Below are positions 55,098 to 64,000 of a DNA stretch of 64,000 nucleotides, piece after piece (within the stretch, counting starts at the first letter, position 1; every line of letters begins with the position of its first letter). The DNA lies in contig NW_027484920.1 of NCBI RefSeq assembly GCF_050908995.1, forward strand, positions 62,001-126,000. The letters run 5' to 3'. This DNA comes from Andrena cerasifolii. Lineage: Eukaryota > Arthropoda > Insecta > Hymenoptera > Andrenidae. The translations under genes were made by a program, and so were the position numbers. The notes under the pieces were generated by a model. That model worked only from the letters and a program-made list of their open reading frames with translations. It was not told the DNA's origin and did not search any database.

Positions 55098-55643
55098 TTT
55101 TGCAATATCAGTTTTTCGATATCGGTTTTTCAATATTGGTTTTGCAATATCAGTTTTTCGATATCAGTTTTTCAATATCGGTTTTTCAATATCGGTTTTT
55201 CAATATCGGTTTTTCAATATCGGTTTTGCAATATCAGTTTTTCGATATCGGTTTTTCAATATTGGTTTTGCAATATCAGTTTTTCGATATCAGTTTTTCA
55301 ATATCGGTTTTTCAATATCGGTTTTTCAATATTGGTTTTTCAATATCGGTTTTTCAATATCGGTTTTTCAATATCGGTTTTTCAATATCGGTTTTGCAAT
55401 ATCAGTTTTTCGATATCGGTTTTTCAATATTGGTTTTGCAATATCAGTTTTTCGATATCAGTTTTTCAATATCGGTTTTTCAATATCGGTTTTTCAATAT
55501 CGGTTTTTCAATATCGGTTTTGCAATATCAGTTTTTCGATATCGGTTTTTCAATATTGGTTTTGCAATATCAGTTTTTCGATATCAGTTTTTCAATATCG
55601 GTTTTTCAATATTGGTTTTTCAATATCGGCTTTTCAATATCGG
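55098..55643 (+). repeat. Run of 126-base words, one enlarged to 168
   Basis: Word starts at 55,098, 55,224, 55,392 and 55,518 give spacings of 126, 168 and 126 bases, that is 9, 12 and 9 monomers. The enlarged word has three extra monomers including a T type, consistent with unequal exchange in whole-monomer steps. Confidence 0.85.
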
Positions 55644-57082
55644 TTTCAATATCGGTTTTTCACTATCGGTTATCAAATATCAGTTTTTCAATATCAGTTT
55701 ATCAATATCGGTTTTTCAATATTGGTTTTTCAATATCGGTTTTTCAATATCGGTTTTTCATTATCGGTTTTTCAATATCGGTTCTAATATCGGTTTCAAT
55801 ATCGGTTTTTCACTATCGGTTATCAAATATCAGTTTTTCAATATCAGTTTATCAATATCGGTTTTTCAATATTGGTTTTTCAATATCGGTTTTTCAATAT
55901 CGGCTTGTCAATATCGGTTCTAATATCGGTTTTTCAATATCGGTTTTTCGATATCGGTTTTGCAATATCAGTTTTTCGATATCAGTTTTTCAATATCAGT
56001 TTTTCAATATCGGTTTTTCAATATCGGTTCTAATATCGGTTTCAATATCGGTTTTTCACTATCGGTTATCAAATATCAGTTTTTCAATATCAGTTTATCA
56101 ATATCGGTTTTTCAATATTGGTTTTTCAATATCGGTTTTTCAATATCGGCTTGTCAATATCGGTTCTAATATCGGTTTTTCAATATCGGTTTTTCGATAT
56201 CGGTTTTGCAATATCAGTTTTTCGATATCAGTTTTTCAATATCAGTTTTTCAATATCAGTTTTTCGATATCAGTTTTTCAATATCGGTTTTTCAATATTG
56301 GTTTTTCGATATCGGTTTTTCAATATCGGTTTTTCAATATCGGTTTTTCAATACCGGTTTCAATATCGGTTTTTCAATATCGGTTTTTCAATATCGGTTT
56401 CAAAATCGGGTTTTCAATATCGGTTTTGCAATATCAGTTTTTCAATATCGGTTTTTCAATATCGGTTTTTCAATATCGGTTCTAATATCGGTTTCAATAT
56501 CGGTTTTTCACTATCGGTTATCAAATATCAGTTTTTCAATATCAGTTTATCAATATCGGTTTTTCAATATTGGTTTTTCAATATCGGTTTTTCAATATCG
56601 GCTTGTCAATATCGGTTCTAATATCGGTTTTTCAATATCGGTTTTGCAATATCCGTTTTTCGATATCAGTTTTTCAATATCGGTTTCTCAATATTGGTTT
56701 TTCAATATCGGTTTTTCAATATCGGTTTTTCAATATCGGTTTTTCAATATCGGTTCTAATATCGGTTTCAATATCGGTTTTTCACTATCGGTTATCAAAT
56801 ATCAGTTTTTCAATATCAGTTTATCAATATCGGTTTTTCAATATTGGTTTTTCAATATCGGTTTTTCAATATCGGCTTGTCAATATCGGTTCTAATATCG
56901 GTTTTTCAATATCGGTTTTTCGATATCGGTTTTGCAATATCAGTTTTTCGATATCAGTTTTTCAATATCGGTTTTTCAATATCGGTTTTTCAATATCGGT
57001 TTTTCAATATCGGTTTTGCAATATCAGTTTTTCGATATCGGTTTTTCAATATTGGTTTTGCAATATCAGTTTTTCGATATCA

Positions 57083-58138
57083 GTTTTTCAATATCGGTTT
57101 TTCAATATCGGTTTTTCAATATTGGTTTTTCGATATCGGTTTTTCAATATCGGTTTTTCAATATCAGTTTTTCGATATCGGTTTTTCAATATCGCTGTTT
57201 CAATATCGGTTTTTCAATATCGAATTTTCAATATCGGTTCTAATATCGGTTTCAATATCGGTTTTGCAATATCAGTTTTTCGATATCAGTTTTTCAATAT
57301 CGGTTTTTCAATATCGGTTTTGCAATATCAGTTTTTCGATATCAGTTTTTCAATATCGGTTTTTCAATATTGGTTTTTCGATATCGGTTTTTCAATATCG
57401 GTTTTTCAATATTGGTTTTTCAATATCGGTTTTTCAATATCGGTTTTTCATTATCGGTTTTTCAATATCGGTTCTAATATCGGTTTCAATATCGGTTTTT
57501 CACTATCGGTTATCAAATATCAGTTTTTCAATATCAGTTTATCAATATCGGTTTTTCAATATTGGTTTTTCAATATCGGTTTTTCAATATCGGCTTGTCA
57601 ATATCGGTTCTAATATCGGTTTTTCAATATCGGTTTTTCGATATCGGTTTTGCAATATCAGTTTTTCGATATCAGTTTTTCAATATCAGTTTTTCAATAT
57701 CAGTTTTTCGATATCAGTTTTTCAATATCGGTTTTTCAATATTGGTTTTTCGATATCGGTTTTTCAATATCGGTTTTGCAATATCCGTTTTTCGATATCA
57801 GTTTTTCAATATCGGTTTTTCAATATCGGTTTTTCAATACCGGTTTCAATATCGGTTTTTCAATATCGGTTTTTCAATATCGGTTTCAAAATCGGGTTTT
57901 CAATATCGGTTTTGCAATATCAGTTTTTCGATATCGGTTTTTCAATATCGCTGTTTCAATATCGGTTTTTCAATATCGAATTTTCAATATCGGTTCTAAT
58001 ATCGGTTTCAATATCGGTTTTGCAATATCAGTTTTTCGATATCAGTTTTTCAATATCGGTTTTTCAATATCGGTTTTGCAATATCCGTTTTTCGATATCA
58101 GTTTTTCAATATCGGTTTCTCAATATTGGTTTTTCAAT
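57083..58138 (+). repeat. 1.1-kb higher-order repeat, copy 1
   Basis: Landmarks recur at +1,116: the TATCAAATATCAG module 57,501 to 58,617, and the CGAA pair ending near 57,240 and 58,356. About 60 bases of T, d, A and S monomers separate the two copies. Confidence 0.8.
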
Positions 58139-58198
58139 ATTGGTTTTTCGATATCGGTTTTTCAATATCGGTTTTTCAATATCAGTTTTTCGATATCG

Positions 58199-59254
58199 GT
58201 TTTTCAATATCGGTTTTTCAATATCGGTTTTTCAATATTGGTTTTTCGATATCGGTTTTTCAATATCGGTTTTTCAATATCAGTTTTTCGATATCGGTTT
58301 TTCAATATCGCTGTTTCAATATCGGTTTTTCAATATCGAATTTTCAATATCGGTTCTAATATCGGTTTCAATATCGGTTTTGCAATATCAGTTTTTCGAT
58401 ATCAGTTTTTCAATATCGGTTTTTCAATATCGGTTTTGCAATATCAGTTTTTCGATATCAGTTTTTCAATATCGGTTTTTCAATATTGGTTTTTCGATAT
58501 CGGTTTTTCAATATCGGTTTTTCAATATTGGTTTTTCAATATCGGTTTTTCAATATCGGTTTTTCATTATCGGTTTTTCAATATCGGTTCTAATATCGGT
58601 TTCAATATCGGTTTTTCACTATCGGTTATCAAATATCAGTTTTTCAATATCAGTTTATCAATATCGGTTTTTCAATATTGGTTTTTCAATATCGGTTTTT
58701 CAATATCGGCTTGTCAATATCGGTTCTAATATCGGTTTTTCAATATCGGTTTTTCGATATCGGTTTTGCAATATCAGTTTTTCGATATCAGTTTTTCAAT
58801 ATCAGTTTTTCAATATCAGTTTTTCGATATCAGTTTTTCAATATCGGTTTTTCAATATTGGTTTTTCGATATCGGTTTTTCAATATCGGTTTTGCAATAT
58901 CCGTTTTTCGATATCAGTTTTTCAATATCGGTTTTTCAATATCGGTTTTTCAATACCGGTTTCAATATCGGTTTTTCAATATCGGTTTTTCAATATCGGT
59001 TTCAAAATCGGGTTTTCAATATCGGTTTTGCAATATCAGTTTTTCGATATCGGTTTTTCAATATCGCTGTTTCAATATCGGTTTTTCAATATCGAATTTT
59101 CAATATCGGTTCTAATATCGGTTTCAATATCGGTTTTGCAATATCAGTTTTTCGATATCAGTTTTTCAATATCGGTTTTTCAATATCGGTTTTGCAATAT
59201 CCGTTTTTCGATATCAGTTTTTCAATATCGGTTTCTCAATATTGGTTTTTCAAT
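58199..59254 (+). repeat. 1.1-kb higher-order repeat, copy 2
   Basis: Second copy at +1,116. It departs after the CTCAATATTGG monomer near 59,240: copy 1 goes on to T then d, copy 2 to a run of A. Edges are uncertain by about 40 bases. Confidence 0.8.
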
Positions 59255-60548
59255 ATCGGTTTTTCAATATCGGTTTTTCAATATCGGTTTTTCAATATCG
59301 GTTCTAATATCGGTTTCAATATCGGTTTTTCACTATCGGTTATCAAATATCAGTTTTTCAATATCAGTTTATCAATATCGGTTTTTCAATATTGGTTTTT
59401 CAATATCGGTTTTTCAATATCGGCTTGTCAATATCGGTTCTAATATCGGTTTTTCAATATCGGTTTTTCGATATCGGTTTTGCAATATCAGTTTTTCGAT
59501 ATCAGTTTTTCAATATCAGTTTTTCAATATCAGTTTTTCGATATCAGTTTTTCAATATCGGTTTTTCAATATTGGTTTTTCGATATCGGTTTTTCAATAT
59601 CGGTTTTTCAATATCAGTTTTTCGATATCGGTTTTTCAATATCGCTGTTTCAATATCGGTTTTTCAATATCGAATTTTCAATATCGGTTCTAATATCGGT
59701 TTCAATATCGGTTTTGCAATATCAGTTTTTCGATATCGGTTTTTCAATATCGCTGTTTCAATATCGGTTTTTCAATATCGAATTTTCAATATCGGTTCTA
59801 ATATCGGTTTCAATATCGGTTTTGCAATATCAGTTTTTCGATATCAGTTTTTCAATATCGGTTTTTCAATATCGGTTTTGCAATATCCGATTTTCGATAT
59901 CAGTTTTTCAATATCGGTTTCTCAATATTGGTTTTTCAATATCGGTTTTTCAATATCGGTTTTTCAATATTGGTTTTTCAATATCGCTTTTTCAATATCG
60001 GTTTTTCAATATTGGTTTTTCAATATCGGTTTTTCAATGTTGGTTTTTCAATATCGGTTTTTCAATATCGGTTCTAATATCGGTTTCAAAATCGGGTTTT
60101 CAATATCGGTTTTGCAATATCAGTTTTTCGATATCAGTTTTTCAATATCGGTTTTTCAATATCGGTTTTTCAATATCGGTTTTTCAATATCGGTTCTAAT
60201 ATCGGCTTCAAAATCGGGTTTTCAATATCGGTTTTGCAATATCAGTTTTTCGATATCAGTTTTTCAATATCGGTTTTTCAATATCGGTTTTTCAATATCG
60301 GTTTTTCAATATCGGTTCTAATATCGGTTTCAATATCAGTTTTTCAATATCGGTTTTGCAATATCAGTTTTTCGATATCAGTTTTTCGATATCAGTTTTT
60401 CAATATCGGTTTTTCAATATCGGTTTTGCAATATCCGTTTTTCGATATCAGTTTTTCAATATCGGTTTTTCAATATCGGTTCTAATATCGGTTTCAATAT
60501 CAGTTTTTCAATATCGGTTTTTCAATATCGGTTCTAATATCGGTTTCA

Positions 60549-62288
60549 ATATCAGTTTTTCAATATCGGTTTTGCAATATCAGTTTTTCGATATCAGTTT
60601 TCAATATCGCTGTTTCAATATCGGTTTTTCAATATCGGTTTTTCAATATCGGTTTTTCAATATCGGTTTTGCAATATCAGTTTTGCAATATCAGTTTTTC
60701 GATATCGGTTTTTCAATATTGGTTTTGCAATATCAGTTTTTCGATATCAGTTTTTCAATATCGGTTTTTCAATATCGGTTTTTCAATATTGGTTTTTCAA
60801 TATCAGTTTTTCAATATCGGTTCTAATATCGGTTTCAAAATCGGGTTTTCAATATCGGTTTTGCAATATCAGTTTTTCGATATCAGTTTTTCAATATCGG
60901 TTTTTCAATATCGGTTTTTCAATATCGGTTTTTCAATATCGGTTCTAATATCGGTTTCAATATCAGTTTTTCAATATCGGTTTTGCAATATCAGTTTTTC
61001 GATATCAGTTTTCAATATCGCTGTTTCAATATCGGTTTTTCAATATCGGTTTTTCAATATCGGTTTTGCAATATCAGTTTTTCGATATCAGTTTTTCAAT
61101 ATCGGTTTTTCAATATTGGTTTTTCAATATCGGTTTTTCAATATCGGTTTTTCAATATCGGTTTTTCAATATCGGTTTTTCAATATTGGTTTTTCAATAT
61201 CGGTTTTTCAATATCGGTTCTAATATCGGTTTCAATATCGGTTTTTCAATATCGCTGTTTCAATATCGGTTTTGGAATATCAGTTTTTCGATATCAGTTT
61301 TTCAATATCGGTTTTTCATTATTGGATTTTCAATATCGGTTTTTCAATATCGGTTTTTCAATATTGGTTTTTCAATATCGGTTTTTCAATGTTGGTTTTT
61401 CAATATCGGTTTTTCAATATCGGTTCTAATATCGGTTTCAAAATCGGTTTTTCAATGTTGGTTTTTCAATATCGGTTTTTCAATATCGGTTCTAATATCG
61501 GTTTCAAAATCGGGTTTTCAATATCGGTTTTGCAATATCAGTTTTTCGATATCAGTTTTTCAATATCGGTTTTTCAATATCGGTTTTTCAATATCGGTTT
61601 TTCAATATCGGTTCTAATATCGGTTTCAAAATCGGGTTTTCAATATCGGTTTTGCAATATCAGTTTTTCGATATCAGTTTTTCAATATCGGTTTTTCAAT
61701 ATCGGTTTTTCAATACCGGTTTTTCAATATCGGTTCTAATATCGGTTTCAATATCAGTTTTTCAATATCGGTTTTGCAATATCAGTTTTTCGATATCGGT
61801 TTTTCAATATCGGTTTTTCATTATCGGTTTTTCAATATCGGTTCTAATATCGGTTTCAATATCGGTTTTTCAATATCGGTTTTTCAATATCGGTTTTTCA
61901 ATATCGGTTTTTCAATATCGGTTTTTCAATATCGGTTTTGCAATATCAGTTTTTCGATATCGGTTTTTCAATATTGGTTTTGCAATATCAGTTTTTCGAT
62001 ATCGGTTTTTCAATATTGGTTTTGCAATATCAGTTTTTCGATATCAGTTTTTCAATATCGGTTTTTCAATATCGGTTTTTCAATATCGGTTTTTCAATAT
62101 CGGTTTTGCAATATCAGTTTTTCGATATCGGTTTTTCAATATTGGTTTTGCAATATCAGTTTTTCGATATCAGTTTTTCAATATCGGTTTTTCAATATCG
62201 GTTTTTCAATATTGGTTTTTCAATATCAGTTTTTCAATATCGGTTCTAATATCGGTTTCAAAATCGGGTTTTCAATATCGGTTTTGCA
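60549..62288 (+). repeat. 1.74-kb higher-order repeat, copy 1
   Basis: Repeated immediately downstream with offset 1,740, falling to 1,726 by about 61.07 kb (one monomer lost) and to 1,684 near 62.0 kb (42 bases, three monomers, lost). Its left 1.3 kb also matches 53.7-54.9 kb at +6,870 and then +6,936. It contains the 66-base internal duplication listed separately. Confidence 0.85.
61382..61513 (+). repeat. Tandem 66-base duplication
   Basis: A five-monomer unit (TTTTTCAATGTTGG, A, A, J, k = 14+14+14+12+12) is present twice. The related site near 54,512 has it once, and the copy at 63,108-63,239 has it twice. It therefore arose after the 53.4/60.3 kb split and before the 60.5/62.3 kb duplication. 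Confidence 0.85.
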
Positions 62289-63972
62289 ATATCAGTTTTT
62301 CAATATCGGTTTTGCAATATCAGTTTTTCGATATCAGTTTTCAATATCGCTGTTTCAATATCGGTTTTTCAATATCGGTTTTTCAATATCGGTTTTTCAA
62401 TATCGGTTTTGCAATATCAGTTTTGCAATATCAGTTTTTCGATATCGGTTTTTCAATATTGGTTTTGCAATATCAGTTTTTCGATATCAGTTTTTCAATA
62501 TCGGTTTTTCAATATCGGTTTTTCAATATTGGTTTTTCAATATCAGTTTTTCAATATCGGTTCTAATATCGGTTTCAAAATCGGGTTTTCAATATCGGTT
62601 TTGCAATATCAGTTTTTCGATATCAGTTTTTCAATATCGGTTTTTCAATATCGGTTTTTCAATATCGGTTCTAATATCGGTTTCAATATCAGTTTTTCAA
62701 TATCGGTTTTGCAATATCAGTTTTTCGATATCAGTTTTCAATATCGCTGTTTCAATATCGGTTTTTCAATATCGGTTTTTCAATATCGGTTTTGCAATAT
62801 CAGTTTTTCGATATCAGTTTTTCAATATCGGTTTTTCAATATTGGTTTTTCAATATCGGTTTTTCAATATCGGTTTTTCAATATCGGTTTTTCAATATCG
62901 GTTTTTCAATATTGGTTTTTCAATATCGGTTTTTCAATATCGGTTCTAATATCGGTTTCAATATCGGTTTTTCAATATCGCTGTTTCAATATCGGTTTTG
63001 GAATATCAGTTTTTCGATATCAGTTTTTCAATATCGGTTTTTCATTATTGGATTTTCAATATCGGTTTTTCAATATCGGTATTTCAATATTGGTTTTTCA
63101 ATATCGGTTTTTCAATGTTGGTTTTTCAATATCGGTTTTTCAATATCGGTTCTAATATCGGTTTCAAAATCGGTTTTTCAATGTTGGTTTTTCAATATCG
63201 GTTTTTCAATATCGGTTCTAATATCGGTTTCAAAATCGGGTTTTCAATATCGGTTTTGCAATATCAGTTTTTCGATATCAGTTTTTCAATATCGGTTTTT
63301 CAATATCGGTTTTTCAATATCGGTTTTTCAATATCGGTTCTAATATCGGTTTCAAAATCGGGTTTTCAATATCGGTTTTGCAATATCAGTTTTTCGATAT
63401 CAGTTTTTCAATATCGGTTTTTCAATATCGGTTTTTCAATACCGGTTTTTCAATATCGGTTCTAATATCGGTTTCAATATCAGTTTTTCAATATCGGTTT
63501 TGCAATATCAGTTTTTCGATATCGGTTTTTCAATATCGGTTTTTCATTATCGGTTTTTCAATATCGGTTCTAATATCGGTTTCAATATCGGTTTTTCAAT
63601 ATCGGTTTTTCAATATCGGTTTTTCAATATCGGTTTTTCAATATCGGTTTTTCAATATCGGTTTTGCAATATCAGTTTTTCGATATCGGTTTTTCAATAT
63701 TGGTTTTGCAATATCAGTTTTTCGATATCAGTTTTTCAATATCGGTTTTTCAATATCGGTTTTTCAATATCGGTTTTTCAATATCGGTTTTGCAATATCA
63801 GTTTTTCGATATCGGTTTTTCAATATTGGTTTTGCAATATCAGTTTTTCGATATCAGTTTTTCAATATCGGTTTTTCAATATCGGTTTTTCAATATTGGT
63901 TTTTCAATATCAGTTTTTCAATATCGGTTCTAATATCGGTTTCAAAATCGGGTTTTCAATATCGGTTTTGCA
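62289..63972 (+). repeat. 1.7-kb higher-order repeat, copy 2
   Basis: Adjacent copy, shorter by 56 bases in multiples of 14. It carries the private monomer TATTTCAATATTGG near 63,081, absent at the matching place in copy 1. The window ends 28 bases later, still in the array. Confidence 0.85.
63108..63239 (+). repeat. Tandem 66-base duplication, second location
   Basis: Same double 66-base unit as at 61,382, offset 1,726, inherited with the 1.7 kb block duplication. Confidence 0.85.
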
Positions 63973-64000
63973 ATATCAGTTTTTCGATATCAGTTTTTCA

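Larger units (their letters stand above)
19222..59351 (+). repeat. TATCAAATATCAG marker module: twenty-one dispersed copies
   Basis: CACTATCGG followed by TTATCAAATATCAG starts at 19,222, 25,060, 32,432, 39,791, 45,009, 45,629, 46,331, 47,655, 48,369, 49,345, 51,137, 51,851, 52,827, 55,661, 55,811, 56,057, 56,509, 56,783, 57,501, 58,617 and 59,331. It is followed by S and a TTTATC monomer, and usually by CTTGTCAATATCGG before J. Four copies lie left of 45 kb and seventeen between 45.0 and 59.4 kb. The span covers first to last copy. Confidence 0.9.
18317..63187 (+). repeat. CAATGTTGG monomer: the array's ATG-bearing type
   Basis: AATGTTGG, a further change of the T monomer, begins at 18,317, 31,527, 33,137, 33,409, 40,496, 41,758, 44,118, 47,036, 50,518, 54,518, 60,036, 61,388, 61,454, 63,114 and 63,180. 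I found none in the first 18.3 kb. It is the only ATG triplet I noticed in the window; the other apparent start codons are TTG. Confidence 0.8.
1..64000 (+). repeat. 14-bp satellite array filling the whole window
   Basis: Every line of the window reads as head-to-tail copies of a 14-base monomer, consensus TTTTTCAATATCGG, with a minority of 12- and 13-base versions. I saw no gap, no unique insert and no inverted stretch: the reverse complement (CCGATATTGAAAAA) never appears on the + strand. Most changes fall at a few positions: CGG to TGG or CAG at the end, CAA to CGA in the middle, TTC to TGC before it. About 4,500 monomers fit in the window. The array enters at base 1 in the middle of a recognisable module and leaves at base 64,000 in mid-monomer, so its true length is greater. 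Satellite arrays of this size are typical of eukaryotic heterochromatin; centromeric or subtelomeric location is inference. I do not recognise the family or species. Confidence 0.98.

Noticed and set aside
56844..59693. 949-codon + strand open frame as a giant repeat protein gene
   Set aside because: The start is TTG, other frames in the same stretch encode the same repeat, frames end wherever a J monomer falls in phase, and block duplications ignore reading frame. The openness is explained by the absence of stop triplets in the monomer.
1..64000. CRISPR array
   Set aside because: No unique spacers exist between repeats, the monomer is 14 bases, and there is no leader or cas gene.
1..64000. 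Plasmid or phage iteron origin
   Set aside because: Iteron sets are short groups of roughly 20-base repeats beside a rep gene. Here thousands of monomers occur with no gene.
1..64000. Telomeric repeat
   Set aside because: The unit is 14 bases, not G-rich on either strand, and too variable and layered for telomerase-made DNA.
1..64000. Known centromere protein box (CENP-B box)
   Set aside because: I looked for the TTCG...A..CGGG type core. TCGGG occurs in the k context, but the rest of the box is absent. A centromeric role stays open but is unsupported by sequence.
1..64000. tRNA, rRNA or structured RNA genes, promoters and terminators
   Set aside because: No cloverleaf, rRNA core or non-repeat sequence seen. 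AT-rich cores and T-runs occur in every monomer and cannot be taken as individual signals.

Overview
The whole 64 kb window is one uninterrupted tandem-repeat (satellite) array. The building block is a 14-base monomer, consensus TTTTTCAATATCGG on the + strand (4 of 14 bases are G or C), repeated head to tail roughly 4,500 times. I found no gene, RNA gene, transposon, CRISPR array, origin or unique sequence, and no stretch in which the monomer rhythm stops. All monomers point the same way. Tens of kilobases of gene-free, one-direction satellite fit the heterochromatin (centromeric, pericentromeric or subtelomeric) of a eukaryote. The species cannot be read from this window.

Monomer alphabet used below: A = TTTTTCAATATCGG; T = TTTTTCAATATTGG; S = TTTTTCAATATCAG; G = TTTTGCAATATCAG; D = TTTTTCGATATCAG; d = TTTTTCGATATCGG; J = TTCTAATATCGG (12 bases); K = TTTCAATATCGG (12 bases); k = TTTCAAAATCGG (12 bases, usually followed by GTTTTCAATATCGG). 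Rarer types include a pair split by CGCTG, a pair split by CGAA, and the two marker modules described below. T and S/G/D carry the two possible CpG-decay products of the consensus CG.

Above the monomer there is a second layer. Words of monomers recur, for example the 9-monomer, 126-base word G-d-T-G-D-A-A-A-A. Above that, blocks of 1 to 6 kb are duplicated, either side by side or at a distance. The clearest adjacent pairs are about 18.8-24.6 / 24.6-30.4 kb (period 5,838 then 5,810), 46.6-50.1 / 50.1-53.6 kb (3,482), 33.5-35.1 / 35.1-36.6 kb (1,596 then 1,488), 60.5-62.3 / 62.3-64.0 kb (1,740 then 1,726 then 1,684), 57.1-58.1 / 58.2-59.3 kb (1,116) and 9.5-10.5 / 10.5-11.35 kb (973). Copies also recur at a distance, for example 16.9-19.5 kb again at 42.7-45.3 kb.

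Layout: 1-18.8 kb is a mosaic of short recurrent blocks, with one AGCGG marker module at the left edge and three more inside. 18.8-30.4 kb is the 5.8 kb duplication. 30.4-42.6 kb is a mosaic reusing blocks from 13-24 kb. 42.6-53.6 kb is dominated by the TATCAAATATCAG module and the 3.48 kb duplication. 53.6-64 kb continues with that module to 59.3 kb and ends in the 1.7 kb duplication, still inside the array. The array runs off both ends of the window.

Many very long open reading frames exist on the + strand (up to 949 codons, 56,844-59,693). They follow from the monomer containing no stop triplet in any frame and are not genes.
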